Under the pieces are notes generated by a model. That model did no database searches and was not told the DNA's origin. It was given only the letters and a program-made list of their open reading frames with translations. The position numbers and the translations under genes are program-made. Below, in pieces: positions 26,554 through 35,168 of a stretch of 64,000 nt of DNA. Location: positions 1 to 64,000 of the forward strand of contig NZ_JARFTP010000015.1 in NCBI RefSeq assembly GCF_029167375.1, given 5' to 3'. Every line of letters starts with the position of its first letter. Position 1 is the first letter of the stretch. Source of the stretch: Tsukamurella sp. 8F. GTDB taxonomy: Bacteria > Actinomycetota > Actinomycetes > Mycobacteriales > Mycobacteriaceae.

Positions 26554-27018
26554 TCATTCCCGGTGCCCGGCGAAAAATCCCGTAAGCAGCGCTGCACACC
26601 GATCCTCGGCGACGCCGCCACGCACGGCCACGCGATGCGTCACCCGGGGGTCGCGCACGACGTCCCACACAGAGCCGACAGCGCCGGTCTTCGGCTCCCA
26701 CGCACCGAATATCAGCTCCGAGATCCGAGCCGCGACGACCGCGCCCGCGCACATCGCGCACGGCTCGAGCGTCACGGCCAGCGTGCAGCCGGTCAGCCGC
26801 CAGCCGTCGCCGTGCCTCTTCACGGCCTCGCGGATCGCGAGTATCTCGGCATGTGCCGTCGGGTCGCCCGTCGCCTCGCGCCGGTTGCCGGCGGCACCGA
26901 GCACCGCACCGCCCGGCCCCAGGACGACGGCGCCGACGGGGACGTCGTCCGGTCCGGACAGGTACGCGGCGTCGAGGGCGTGCGCCATCGCCGCGCGCGC
27001 CGCGTCCGGGTGCCTCAC
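26554..27018 (-). CDS. tadA: tRNA-specific adenosine deaminase TadA
   Basis: This 154-residue zinc deaminase converts A34 to inosine in tRNA-Arg(ACG), whose gene is present at 38727. The catalytic motif HAE (TAHAEILAIREA, about residues 58-69) supplies one zinc ligand and the proton shuttle; PCAMCAGA (about 92-99) supplies the two zinc cysteines. The preferred start is GTG at 27018, overlapping the stop of the partner gene by 4 bases (GTGA); an ATG ten codons later (MAHALDAAY) is possible. The order partner-tadA, divergent from tyrA, matches the Rv3753c-Rv3752c-Rv3754 arrangement in mycobacteria. Confidence 0.94.
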   Translation of the reverse strand: MRHPDAARAAMAHALDAAYLSGPDDVPVGAVVLGPGGAVLGAAGNRREATGDPTAHAEILAIREAVKRHGDGWRLTGCTLAVTLEPCAMCAGAVVAARISELIFGAWEPKTGAVGSVWDVVRDPRVTHRVAVRGGVAEDRCAALLTGFFAGHRE

Positions 27019-27542
27019 GGCCGCGTGTACCCGGCCTTCTCCAGGGCTGCGTCGAGCGGACCGTCGAACTCGAGCCGTTCCGCGATGCGCGCGATCTGCT
27101 CCTCGGGAAACAGTTCCTGATCGGCGAGGATGGCGCTCAGCTCCTGCTCGCCCAGGCCCAGGTCGGCGAGGATCGTGAGGTCGCCCTCCTCCCAGGGGTC
27201 GACCTCCTCGAGCTCGTCGGCGTCGATGTCGGGCACGTCGACGCTGAGCTCGTCCAGTACCTCCTCGGCGACCTCGTAGACGACGGCGGCCGTCGCGTCG
27301 GACAGCAGCAGTCGGGTCCCGGCAGGACCCGGGCGGACGATCACGAAGAACGCATCGTCCACGTCGAGGATCCCGAACGACGCACCTGCCGCGCGGAGTT
27401 CCCGCAAAGCCTCCTCGGCGGCGGGCAGGCTGGTCAGAGCGCGGGAGTCCAGGGAGGTCACCGTCCACGAGGTCTCACCACGGACCACGGCGACGGCGTA
27501 GCCGCCGAGGTCGTCGTCCTGCTGCTGGGTCTGTGCGGCCAT
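27015..27542 (-). CDS. tRNA adenosine deaminase-associated protein
   Basis: This 175-residue acidic protein is the conserved actinobacterial partner encoded just upstream of tadA. It begins MAAQTQQQDDDLGGYAVAVVRGETSWTVTSLD, contains SFGILDVDDAFFVIVRPGPAGTRLLLSDATAAVVYEVAEEVLDEL in the middle and a very acidic patch ADELEEVDPWEEGD around 115-130. Family annotation is by genome association; no biochemical activity is established. It is coupled to tadA by a 4-base overlap. The start at 27542 leaves a 54-base gap to the divergent tyrA gene. Confidence 0.88.
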   Translation of the reverse strand: MAAQTQQQDDDLGGYAVAVVRGETSWTVTSLDSRALTSLPAAEEALRELRAAGASFGILDVDDAFFVIVRPGPAGTRLLLSDATAAVVYEVAEEVLDELSVDVPDIDADELEEVDPWEEGDLTILADLGLGEQELSAILADQELFPEEQIARIAERLEFDGPLDAALEKAGYTRP

Positions 27543-27596
27543 GGGAGAACCGTAGCGGTTCGGACCGTGGAATTGAACTGTGGAAACCTGGACGAC

Positions 27597-28547
27597 GTGC
27601 CCACCTCCGACACCCCCGTCTGCGTCCTCGGCCTCGGCCTGATCGGCGGATCCGTGCTGCGCGCGCTGACCCGTGCCGGGCGCGCGACGTACGGATGGAA
27701 TCGTTCTCAGGCCGGCGTAGACGCCGCTGCGGCAGACGGCTTCGACACCTCGTCCGACCTGGCAGCAACCCTCGCGCGGGCCGACGAAGGGCATGTCGTG
27801 CTGGTCGCGGTGCCGGTCCCGGCACTCGATTCCGTGCTCGCCTCCGTCGCCGACCACGCACCGCACGCATGGCTGACCGACGCCGTGAGCGTGAAGGCGC
27901 ACGTCGCGAAGCGGGTCGCGGCCGCAGGTCTCACCTCCCGCTACGCCGGGGGCCATCCCATGGCCGGGACCGCGCAGTCCGGCTGGTCCGCGACCGATGC
28001 GGAACTGTTCGACGGCGCGACGTGGGTGGTCGTAGCCGACGATGCGACACCCGCGCGGGCATGGCTGGAAGCCGCCTCGGTGGGCCTGGACTGCGGTGCT
28101 GCGGTCGTCCCCGCGGGTTCAGCGGAGCACGACGCGGCAGTCGCGCGGATATCCCATTCGGTACACATGGTCGCCGAGGCCGCAGCCGTCACCGCCGAGG
28201 CAGACCCTGCAGCGAGCCGCCTGGCGCTGAGCCTGGCCGCAAGCTCGTTCCGCGACGTCACCCGGGTAGCGGGCACGCCGCCGTCGCTGGTCCGCGCGAT
28301 GTGCGAGAGCAACCGGGACGCACTGCTGCACGCGCTCGACGACACCATCGCCGAGTTGTCCGCGGTGCGCGGAGAGCTCGCGGAGCACGGCACCGTGGCC
28401 GGGCTCGTCGAGCGGGGGCACTCTGCGCGGCGGGACTACGACGCGGTGACACGCACGCCCTTCACACCCGCGCTCGACGGCGCCGGGTGGCAGCGTGCGC
28501 TGCGCGAGGCCGGGCACGCGGGCGGGGTGGTCACGGAGTTGCCGTGA
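27597..28547 (+). CDS. tyrA: Prephenate dehydrogenase
   Basis: This 316-residue NAD(P)-dependent enzyme makes 4-hydroxyphenylpyruvate or tyrosine precursors. The Rossmann motif is VCVLGLGLIGGSVLRAL at about residues 8-24. GGHPMAGTAQSGWSATDAELFDGATWV around 120-147 carries the conserved His and Ser of the prephenate site, and ISHSVHMVAEA around 181-191 supplies the second His. Length fits the monofunctional actinobacterial form without a C-terminal ACT domain. The start is GTG at 27597; another in-frame GTG 30 bases upstream is less likely. Divergent from the TadA operon. Confidence 0.93.
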   Translation: MPTSDTPVCVLGLGLIGGSVLRALTRAGRATYGWNRSQAGVDAAAADGFDTSSDLAATLARADEGHVVLVAVPVPALDSVLASVADHAPHAWLTDAVSVKAHVAKRVAAAGLTSRYAGGHPMAGTAQSGWSATDAELFDGATWVVVADDATPARAWLEAASVGLDCGAAVVPAGSAEHDAAVARISHSVHMVAEAAAVTAEADPAASRLALSLAASSFRDVTRVAGTPPSLVRAMCESNRDALLHALDDTIAELSAVRGELAEHGTVAGLVERGHSARRDYDAVTRTPFTPALDGAGWQRALREAGHAGGVVTELP

Positions 28548-28557
28548 CCTCGAAATG

Positions 28558-29178
28558 TCAGTCGACGCGGCGGCTGAGCCCCGGGTAGTCGACCACGAAG
28601 CCGTCCGGGTCGACGGAGATCTTGGAGCTCGAGACCGGCGAGATGACGGTGATTCCGTCGGCTGCGGCGTCGTAGTTGATCGTGGTCTCGTGCACCTCGA
28701 GGCCGGGCAGGTCCACGTACACGACAGGGACGTCCACCTGTTCCGGGTGCGTCTGCAGGTCGTGTCTGCGGATGGTGAGCGTGTTGAAGAACGCGGACTT
28801 GAGTACGTCGACGTCCTTGGCGCCCGAGTACTCACCGCGGGTCGAACCCGAGACACCATGCACAAGCCAGTGGTCCTCACCGTCGCGCGCGATCGACACC
28901 TGCGTGTCGCCCGTCGCGGTGAGCACGTGGACCGATAGGCGCTTCGTCACGCCCGCGTCGTCGGTCACCAGGTCGTACGAGGCGTTGAAGGCTGCGTTCT
29001 CCTCCGTTGCGGCGCCGATGATCCGGCCGTACGCCTTGATCCGGTCACCCGTCTTCTGGACCCTGACCGACTCCATGAGCGACCCGTCCTCGGAACGCCA
29101 GGTGAGCATGCGCGGCCAAGCGCCGCCCGTGGGCGCTGCGTCCGCCGAAACCGGTGAGCTGGTGCCTTCGGTAGTCAC
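28558..29178 (-). CDS. Putative glycolipid-binding protein (DUF1089 family)
   Basis: This 206-residue cytoplasmic-looking protein matches the putative glycolipid-binding family (PF06475). Signatures are MLTWRSEDGSLMESVRV near residues 24-40, GRIIGAATEENAAFNASYDLVTDD, DGEDHWLVHG, and a C-terminal LPGLEVHETTINYDAAADGITVISP. No signal peptide is visible. The family folds as a lipocalin-like beta barrel; ligand binding is inferred from structure and no function is proven. It converges with tyrA (11 bases between stops) and is separated from ridA-like gene by a terminator hairpin. Confidence 0.82.
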   Translation of the reverse strand: MTTEGTSSPVSADAAPTGGAWPRMLTWRSEDGSLMESVRVQKTGDRIKAYGRIIGAATEENAAFNASYDLVTDDAGVTKRLSVHVLTATGDTQVSIARDGEDHWLVHGVSGSTRGEYSGAKDVDVLKSAFFNTLTIRRHDLQTHPEQVDVPVVYVDLPGLEVHETTINYDAAADGITVISPVSSSKISVDPDGFVVDYPGLSRRVD

Positions 29179-29212
29179 GCCCTATACGGTAGCCCGTCCC
29201 GCCCCGGCCACG

Positions 29213-29240
29213 GAGCGGGGCGGGTGAACCCGCCCCGCTC
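29213..29240 (-). terminator. GC hairpin after the RidA-like gene
   Basis: GAGCGGGGCGGG at 29213-29224 and CCCGCCCCGCTC at 29229-29240 form a perfect 12-bp stem with a 4-nt loop, between the RidA-like stop (leftward transcription) and the next gene's start. A strong, U-poor actinobacterial terminator. Confidence 0.75.
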
Positions 29241-29302
29241 GGCCTTCGGGAACGTCCGTGCGACTCTCCGGGGCACGGCGGGACGTGAACTCCGCGAACG
29301 GT

Positions 29303-29719
29303 TTACGCGTCCGGCGTGGCCACGCCGGGCACTGCCGCGACCGCCTCTATCTCGATGACCTGGTCGTCGTACCGCAGGCGTGTCACACCGACCACCGCGA
29401 GCGGGGGCGCTGTATCGAAGTGCTCGCTGACAGCATCGGCGGCGACCTGGAGGTCGACCTGCAACCGCTCGGCCACATACACGGTCAACTTCGCGACGTC
29501 GCCGGGCCCGGCGCCCTGTTCCTCGAGCAACACGGCGAGGTTCGCAAGTGTCTGCCGCACCTGGCCGACGACGTCGCCCGGCGCGACGGTCGTACCGCCC
29601 TCGTCGAGCGGGGCGACTCCGGCGGTGAAGAGGGTCGCGCCCGGGGCGACTACTGCGCTGTACGCGTGGGTGACGGCCGAAGTGAGCCGGTCGGACCCCG
29701 CGAGACGTACGGCGCCCAT
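29303..29719 (-). CDS. RidA family protein
   Basis: This 138-residue protein is of the YjgF/YER057c/UK114 (RidA) family, whose archetype hydrolyses reactive enamine/imine intermediates. Visible motifs: YSAVVAPGATLFTAGVAPLDEGGTTVAPGDVVGQVRQTLANLAVLLEEQGAGPGDVAKLTVYV, and C-terminal PPLAVVGVTRLRYDDQVIEIEAVAAVP, where RidA normally has R-AV-V--LP-----EIE. The Arg of the R-x-A-V site is not obvious here (DTAPPLAVVGVTRL), so substrate preference may differ from canonical RidA. ATG at 29719 is one base past the stop of the DUF6918-type gene, so both are in one transcript. Confidence 0.85.
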   Translation of the reverse strand: MGAVRLAGSDRLTSAVTHAYSAVVAPGATLFTAGVAPLDEGGTTVAPGDVVGQVRQTLANLAVLLEEQGAGPGDVAKLTVYVAERLQVDLQVAADAVSEHFDTAPPLAVVGVTRLRYDDQVIEIEAVAAVPGVATPDA

Positions 29720-29720
29720 C

Positions 29721-30167
29721 TCAGCCCGCGTGCTTCTGGACGGCGGCACCGACGCGCGGCAGCGCGGCGACGACGTTGTCCTTGGCCTTGCCGCGCAGGC
29801 TCTGATAGGCCTTGCGCAGCGCGGGCTGGGTGGTCGACTCGGCCTTCCGATCGGTCACGGCCAGGAGTGCGTCGCCCACCTCGTCGCCCCGGCCCGACAG
29901 GTAGTCACCGAAGTCTCCCCCACCCTGCGCCGTGAAGTCGGACCAGAACGGGTCCAGAGAGGCCGCGAAGTCCGGCAGCAGCTTGCCGAGCGCCGACTCG
30001 ATGACGGATGGCGACACCTTCTTGACCGCCGCGTACGCCGTCTTGATCGTGGCGCCCGAGAGGCCGCCCTTGTCCTTGACCTCGGCGTCGACGACCGACG
30101 CGAAGTCGGCCACGACGGCCGGGCGGCGAGCCTCGTCGAGCAGCGACGTCGTCAGGGGAGTGGTCAA
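29721..30167 (-). CDS. DUF6918-type small conserved protein
   Basis: This 148-residue protein is a conserved actinobacterial family (DUF6918) of unknown role. It is nearly all helical by composition, with LLDEARRPAVVADFASVVDAEVKDKGGLSGATIKTAYAAVKKVSP at the N terminus and ALRKAYQSLRGKAKDNVVAALPRVGAAVQKHAG at the C terminus. No signal peptide or catalytic motif is visible. Pattern resembles small proteins that scaffold or bind DNA/lipid, but I cannot assign function. It is immediately upstream of the RidA-like gene (1-base gap). Confidence 0.75.
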   Translation of the reverse strand: MTTPLTTSLLDEARRPAVVADFASVVDAEVKDKGGLSGATIKTAYAAVKKVSPSVIESALGKLLPDFAASLDPFWSDFTAQGGGDFGDYLSGRGDEVGDALLAVTDRKAESTTQPALRKAYQSLRGKAKDNVVAALPRVGAAVQKHAG

Positions 30168-30474
30168 TGTGGATCGGCCTTTCGCTTATCGATGAACGGT
30201 CCGGCCCAGCCTATCCGGCGGCACCGACACGTACGTCGCGTCGCTGTCCTACCGGCTCCGTACGTGCCGGTGATCGAGTGACACGCGAGTAACTGTTCGG
30301 CAACAAACCCGCCCCCGACGTTGCACCGTGTTCCAGATCACCTATCTTGGCGTCAAGGGTCTGCATTCCACGGACCGCGACACGACGGGGTGTCGTGCTC
30401 AGCCTTCGAGTCCCGTGCGATTGAGAATCAGCGCGCAGGACGAGTGGCCGCGCGCACCCGAGACGAGGTGAGCG
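30168..30474. promoter_or_regulatory. Divergent promoter region before the CocE-type gene
   Basis: About 307 bases between the DUF6918 gene (leftward) and the CocE-type hydrolase (rightward). No gene is supportable. GAGGTGAGCG just before 30475 is the likely ribosome binding site of the hydrolase. I see no convincing operator. Confidence 0.45.
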
Positions 30475-32481
30475 ATGACCACCAGCCCGATCGGCGGCTC
30501 GGCACGGCGCAGCGCCCAGGCCGCCCCGCTGTGGACGACCCGCCCGGGTGCACGTCGCTACGTCACCCCCGAGCCGACCCTGCCGCTCGGCGACCCCACC
30601 GGCGGCGCCGACGCGCTCCTGTGGCGCGAGAGCGTCGACGGCCACCTCGCCCATCCGCGCGTGCACATCGACCGCAACGTCGACCTGAGGATGAGCGACG
30701 GCGTGATCATGCGCGCCACCGTCGTCCGCCCCGCGGACCGCACGGGACGCCCCGTCTCGACGCCCTACCCCGCGATCATCAACATCAACCCGTACAACCG
30801 CGCGGTCGTCGACGCGATCGACACCGCGACCCACACGCCCGTGATCGGGCCCGCCGTCACCCGCGCGTCGAAGGCGATGACCGGCGGCGCCATGGACCTC
30901 ACGGGCGGGCTGCTGGACGGATTCGGCATCAACCGGCGCCTGGTCCGCAGCGGTTATGTGCAGGTCATCGTCGATGTCCGCGGCACCGGCGCGTCACATG
31001 GCGTGTGGCAGATACTCGGCAGCCGCGAGCAGCAGGACTCCGTCGAGATCCTGGGCTGGGCGCGCGAGCAGGAGTGGTGCGACGGCAACCTCGGTATGGG
31101 CGGCTGGTCCTACTCCGCGATCAACTCGCTCCAGGCGGCCGGGCACAACCCGCCCGGCCTGAAGGCCGTCTTCGCGATCGAGGGCAGCGAGGACATAGTC
31201 CGCGACATCTACATCACCGGCGGCCTACCGTCGGCGTTCATCCCTATGTGGTTGAGCGTTGTCAACGCGCTCAAGTGGGTCCCCAATCCGCGCACCGTGC
31301 TGCACGACGCCCTGCACGGGAACACCCTCGGCTGGCTGCTCAGCCGCATCGCGTCACCCGCGACCGAGCTCACGGCCGTGGTGGCGGGCGTTCTCACCGG
31401 GAGGGACCCGCGCATCCACGACAACCCGTACTTCGACGTACGGGACCCGCAGATCGACGCGATCACGGCACCGACGTTCCTGTTCGGCGGCTGGCACGAT
31501 CTGTTCGGCAGGTCCACGCCGCGCATCTACCGCCGCCTCAACCTGCCGGCCGGCCAGAAGCAGATGCTGGTCACGGACGGCTATCACTTCGACATGGGCA
31601 CCGGGTTCGGCGGGCGGCAGAGCCCGCCACGCATCGACGTGCTCCAGCGTGCCTGGTACGACCGATGGCTCAAGGGCGTCGACAACGGCGTCGACGGGTA
31701 CGGTCCGGTGACGCTCATGCAGCAGGGCGGGCAGTGGACGTCGGGCTCCGAGTTCCCGCGCGCCGGGGCGCGCACGCGGCGCCTCTACCTGACGTCCGCA
31801 CCGTCGGATACCGCCCCGCACGCGCGCTTCGACGGCCGCCTCGACGGCCTCCCCGGGCGTCGGCATGCCCGCTTGGACACGCGTCCCGACCTGCGCGGCG
31901 CGGTCTCGCGCGACATGACCCAGGTGACCGCCGGCCTCACCAAGGGGTTTGCGGCGTTCGACGAGGCGGGGACCCAGGAGCGCGGCGCCCTGTCGTTCAC
32001 CACCCCGCCCGCAGCCGAGCCCGTACAGATCAGCGGCGCGCTCAATCTGCGGATCGCGGCGAGCGGCCAGGGGCATGAGGCGATCTGGACCGCAACCGTC
32101 AACGATGTGGCGCCCGACGGCACCTCGACTGTGCTCACGGGCGGCGCCCTCACCGCGACCAACCGGGCCGTCGACTCCGCACGCAGCGATTACGACGATG
32201 CCGGGGAACTGCTGAGCGCGTTCCATCCGCTCACCGAGGCCGCCAAGCTGCCCGTCGAGCCCGACGTGGTGTACGAGCTCGACATCGATCTGGTCGACAC
32301 GGATGCGTTGATCGACGAGGGGCACCGCATCCGCGTCGACGTGTATGCGGGCAGCTTCCCCCGCTATCTCGCCACCGTGCCGGACCTGATCCGCACACGT
32401 CTGGGGCGCCAATCGCTCGTGCTGGATCCGGACGCGCCGTCGTACCTGACGCTGCGCCTCATCGGCGACCCGGGTTGGTGA
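30475..32481 (+). CDS. CocE/NonD (X-Pro dipeptidyl-peptidase S15) family hydrolase
   Basis: This 668-residue protein has the S15/CocE architecture. Residues 55-400 form an alpha/beta-hydrolase (NVDLRMSDGVIMRATVVRPAD start; VDVRGTGASHG; nucleophile elbow GGWSYSA with Ser212; FLFGGWHDLFGRSTP carrying the acid; GYHFDMG with the likely His). The C-terminal 250 residues form the jelly-roll (LNLRIAASGQGHEAIWTATVNDVAPDGTSTVL; HRIRVDVYAGSFPRY). Members hydrolyse esters or amides such as cocaine or beta-lactam precursors; the natural substrate is unknown. No signal peptide is seen, so it is cytoplasmic. It stands alone, about 70 bases before a divergent-function regulator gene on the same strand. Confidence 0.87.
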   Translation: MTTSPIGGSARRSAQAAPLWTTRPGARRYVTPEPTLPLGDPTGGADALLWRESVDGHLAHPRVHIDRNVDLRMSDGVIMRATVVRPADRTGRPVSTPYPAIININPYNRAVVDAIDTATHTPVIGPAVTRASKAMTGGAMDLTGGLLDGFGINRRLVRSGYVQVIVDVRGTGASHGVWQILGSREQQDSVEILGWAREQEWCDGNLGMGGWSYSAINSLQAAGHNPPGLKAVFAIEGSEDIVRDIYITGGLPSAFIPMWLSVVNALKWVPNPRTVLHDALHGNTLGWLLSRIASPATELTAVVAGVLTGRDPRIHDNPYFDVRDPQIDAITAPTFLFGGWHDLFGRSTPRIYRRLNLPAGQKQMLVTDGYHFDMGTGFGGRQSPPRIDVLQRAWYDRWLKGVDNGVDGYGPVTLMQQGGQWTSGSEFPRAGARTRRLYLTSAPSDTAPHARFDGRLDGLPGRRHARLDTRPDLRGAVSRDMTQVTAGLTKGFAAFDEAGTQERGALSFTTPPAAEPVQISGALNLRIAASGQGHEAIWTATVNDVAPDGTSTVLTGGALTATNRAVDSARSDYDDAGELLSAFHPLTEAAKLPVEPDVVYELDIDLVDTDALIDEGHRIRVDVYAGSFPRYLATVPDLIRTRLGRQSLVLDPDAPSYLTLRLIGDPGW

Positions 32482-32548
32482 GCGCGTGTCCTGATCTGTG
32501 GGGTGCGTGACCTGGACGCCACGCGCCCTCGCTGAACACACTGGACAC

Positions 32549-33517
32549 GTGACGCGAACGGTGGTCATCCTCGGGTACGCGGGCGTGCAGGCACTCGACG
32601 TGGTGGGGCCGTTCGACGTCTTCAGCGGCGCCACGGGGTGCCTGGCGGCGTTGGGCGTCCGCGAGCCCGGCTACTCGGTGCGCGTGGTCTCGATCGACGG
32701 TCGCCCCGTCACGGCGTTCAACGGGCTCGAGCTCGGCGCCCGCCCGCTACCGACTCCGGACGAACCGATCGACACCGTCGTCGTGCCGGGTGGGTTCGGC
32801 GCCGACGATGCCCGCACCGACACCGCGTTGACCGGCTGGATCGCCGTCGTCGCGGGTCGCGCCCGGCGAGTCGTGAGCGTGTGCAGCGGCGCTCTCCTGG
32901 TCGCGGAGGCCGGGCTGCTCGACGGGTGTACCGCCACCACGCACTGGGCCGCAGCCGAGCGTCTCGCAGCGGAGTACCCCGCGGTCAACGTCGACCCCGA
33001 CCCCATCTTCGTACGCAGCTCGGACCAGGTGTGGACCGCGGCCGGGGTGACGGCGGGCATCGACCTGGCGCTGCGGCTGGTGGAGGACGACCACGGCACC
33101 GAGGTCGCTCAGACCGTCGCCCGCTGGATGATCCTGCCGCTGCGCCGCACAGGCGGCCAGACCCAGTTCGCCGCGCCCGTCTGGATGCCGCGCGCCGCGC
33201 GCACGCCCATCCGCGCCGTGCAGGAGGCGATCGAGTCCGCGCCGGGCCGACCTCACACCGTCGCCACGCTCGCGCAGCACGCCTCCATGAGTCCGCGTCA
33301 TTTCACGCGAGTGTTCACCGCCGAGGTCGGCGAATCGCCGGGCGCATACCTCGAACGCAGCCGCGTGGAGGCGGCGCGGCGACTGCTGGAGGAGTCTGAC
33401 GACACCGTCGCCGTCGTCGCCGACCGTTGCGGCTTCGGCAGCGCAGAGACCCTGCGACGCGTGTTCGTCCGCCGGCTCGGCGTCCCGCCCGACCGCTACC
33501 GCAAGAACTTCGCCTAG
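32549..33517 (+). CDS. GlxA-type transcriptional regulator (DJ-1 domain + AraC HTH)
   Basis: This 322-residue protein has an N-terminal DJ-1/PfpI-like amidotransferase-fold domain (residues 1-185; VVVPGGFGADDARTD and RVVSVCSGALLVAEAGLLDG with the conserved Cys in the nucleophile elbow) and a C-terminal AraC double helix-turn-helix (about 215-318; HTVATLAQHASMSPRHFTRVFTAEVGESPGAYLERSRVEAARRLL; VADRCGFGSAETLRRVFVRRLG). Such GlxA-type activators often control nearby DJ-1/PfpI or catabolic genes. The start is GTG at 32549. The following gene (33539) encodes a DJ-1 domain protein only 21 bases on, so they form a probable operon. Confidence 0.9.
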   Translation: MTRTVVILGYAGVQALDVVGPFDVFSGATGCLAALGVREPGYSVRVVSIDGRPVTAFNGLELGARPLPTPDEPIDTVVVPGGFGADDARTDTALTGWIAVVAGRARRVVSVCSGALLVAEAGLLDGCTATTHWAAAERLAAEYPAVNVDPDPIFVRSSDQVWTAAGVTAGIDLALRLVEDDHGTEVAQTVARWMILPLRRTGGQTQFAAPVWMPRAARTPIRAVQEAIESAPGRPHTVATLAQHASMSPRHFTRVFTAEVGESPGAYLERSRVEAARRLLEESDDTVAVVADRCGFGSAETLRRVFVRRLGVPPDRYRKNFA

Positions 33518-33538
33518 AACCCTCACCGAGGAGCAACC

Positions 33539-34282
33539 ATGCAGATCGCGATCGTCCTCTACCCCCGCTTCACCGCCCTCGACTTCATCGGTCCGTACGA
33601 GGTGCTGCGCGCCCTGCCGGACGCCCAGGTGCGCTTCGTCGCGCACGCGCCCGGTCCCGTCGCGAACGACGCCGGCGGCCTCCTGGTCGGCGCGACGCAC
33701 GGCTTCGACGAGACGCCCGAACCCGATATCGTCCTCGTCCCGGGCGGGCCCGGCTGCGTAGCAGCCACCCGCGACGAGGAACTGCTGGCCTGGCTCCGCG
33801 CCGCACATACGCATGCCACGTGGACGACATCGGTCTGCACGGGCTCGGTGATCCTGGCCGCGGCGGGGCTACTGGAAGGCCGGTCGGCGACGTCGCATTG
33901 GTCCGGGCTGCCAGCGCTGCGCACGTTCGGGGTAGCACCGGTGCCGGACCGGCGGATCGTGCATGAGGGCGATGTGGTCACCGCCGCCGGCGTGTCGGCA
34001 GGTATCGATCTCGGCCTGTGGCTCGCGGCGCGCATCGGGGGCGACGAGTTCGCGCAGGCGATCCAGCTGGTCCTCGAGTACGACCCGCAGCCGCCGTTCG
34101 ACACCGGCCACATGTCCAAGGCCTCCGCGGCGACGAAAGCGCGTGCGACGGCGCTGCTGAGTCGGGACCTGGCCGACGTCGAGTCGCTACGTGACGGCGC
34201 GCTCTTCGCATGGGACCGGGCGATCGCGGCGATACGCGGCCTCCGTCCGGGGCTCACGACGCGACTACGGCGCGCGATCTGA
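33539..34282 (+). CDS. DJ-1/PfpI family protein (isonitrile hydratase-like)
   Basis: This 247-residue protein has a single DJ-1/PfpI domain: MQIAIVLYPRFTALDFIGPYEVL, VLVPGGPGCVAATRDEELLAWLRAA, and the nucleophile elbow TTSVCTGSVILAAAGLLEGRSATSHW with conserved Cys100. The C-terminal helix (DEFAQAIQLVLEYDPQPPFDTG) matches isonitrile hydratase InhA-type homologues, which add water to isonitriles. Whether this enzyme does so is not certain. It follows the GlxA-type regulator with a good ribosome binding site (GAGGAGCAACC) and is probably its direct target. Confidence 0.86.
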   Translation: MQIAIVLYPRFTALDFIGPYEVLRALPDAQVRFVAHAPGPVANDAGGLLVGATHGFDETPEPDIVLVPGGPGCVAATRDEELLAWLRAAHTHATWTTSVCTGSVILAAAGLLEGRSATSHWSGLPALRTFGVAPVPDRRIVHEGDVVTAAGVSAGIDLGLWLAARIGGDEFAQAIQLVLEYDPQPPFDTGHMSKASAATKARATALLSRDLADVESLRDGALFAWDRAIAAIRGLRPGLTTRLRRAI

Positions 34283-34294
34283 CCCCTACGCCGG

Positions 34295-35095
34295 TCAGCG
34301 CGCTGCCGCCTCCCTGTCGGCCTCGGCCTCGCGATCGCGTTCGCGCACCGCCGCCCGCATCTGGTCGATGTTCTCGCGGAGGGCGTCGGCGACCAGTTCG
34401 TCCGTCCGCGGGTCGCGGAGCACCTCGAACACCAGCCGGAAGACGGTGTCGCTGACGAGCCGGACCACATCGTCGTGGAAGGGGAGCCAGCGCAGGCGAC
34501 CGATCCGGCTGTCCTGCTTGACCAGCTCCACGATCATCTCGTCGATCTCACCCCGGTTCTCCTCGAGCGCGGAGGCGATGTTCTGGGTGTATCGACCCGT
34601 GCGCAGCACGGCGGCGACCTCGTCCATGACGGCGATCGTGATCGGACGCTTGATCGTCTCGACCAGCGCGTCGGTGGAGCGCTGCAGGACCGTCGCGGTC
34701 ACCCGGTCACCGAAAGCCCGGTCGGCAGCCCGGCCGAGGCGCGCGAGGACCAACACGATCCGCAGCAGCCGGAAGGAGCGGAACAGGGGATCCGAAACCG
34801 GGATCATCCCTAGCACCTCGTACCAGTACCGGACGGGGAATCGCCAGCCCTCGCCACTGCGCCGCCACCGCCACACGAACTCGATCGCGAACACGCCGCA
34901 GATCACGTAGTCGGCGATGATCACCCGCCGTTCCACCTCGGGAGAGACGTTGCCGAAAGTCACCCAGCACAGCAGGACGACGGACACCAGAGCGATGACC
35001 AGCATCGTCCAATCGGCGACGCCCACCGGGGGCTTGGAGGGGTAGTCGGCGAGCGTGGAACGACGCTGGTGCTCACGTTTCTGCTCGACGGTCAT
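34295..35095 (-). CDS. Voltage-gated ion channel superfamily-like membrane protein
   Basis: This 266-residue protein has the S1-S4-like arrangement of ion transporter family proteins: WTMLVIALVSVVLLCWVTF, VERRVIIADYVICGVFAIEFVWRW, an arginine-rich segment SFRLLRIVLVLARLGRAADRAFG (positively charged every third or fourth residue, as in voltage sensors). The second half (ATVLQRSTDALVETIKRPITIAVMDEVAAVLRTGRY and a Glu/Arg-rich tail) has no obvious pore loop, so this is more like a stand-alone voltage-sensor or a truncated channel. I chose the ATG at 35095 (MTVEQKREHQRR). It converges with the DJ-1 gene and is divergent from the GAF-domain regulator. Confidence 0.75.
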   Translation of the reverse strand: MTVEQKREHQRRSTLADYPSKPPVGVADWTMLVIALVSVVLLCWVTFGNVSPEVERRVIIADYVICGVFAIEFVWRWRRSGEGWRFPVRYWYEVLGMIPVSDPLFRSFRLLRIVLVLARLGRAADRAFGDRVTATVLQRSTDALVETIKRPITIAVMDEVAAVLRTGRYTQNIASALEENRGEIDEMIVELVKQDSRIGRLRWLPFHDDVVRLVSDTVFRLVFEVLRDPRTDELVADALRENIDQMRAAVRERDREAEADREAAAR

Positions 35096-35168
35096 GGCCA
35101 CCACTCTCCCAGGGAGCATCTTCGAGGTACCCACAGGCGCTTCCGTCGATCCGCGCTACCGTGGGTAT

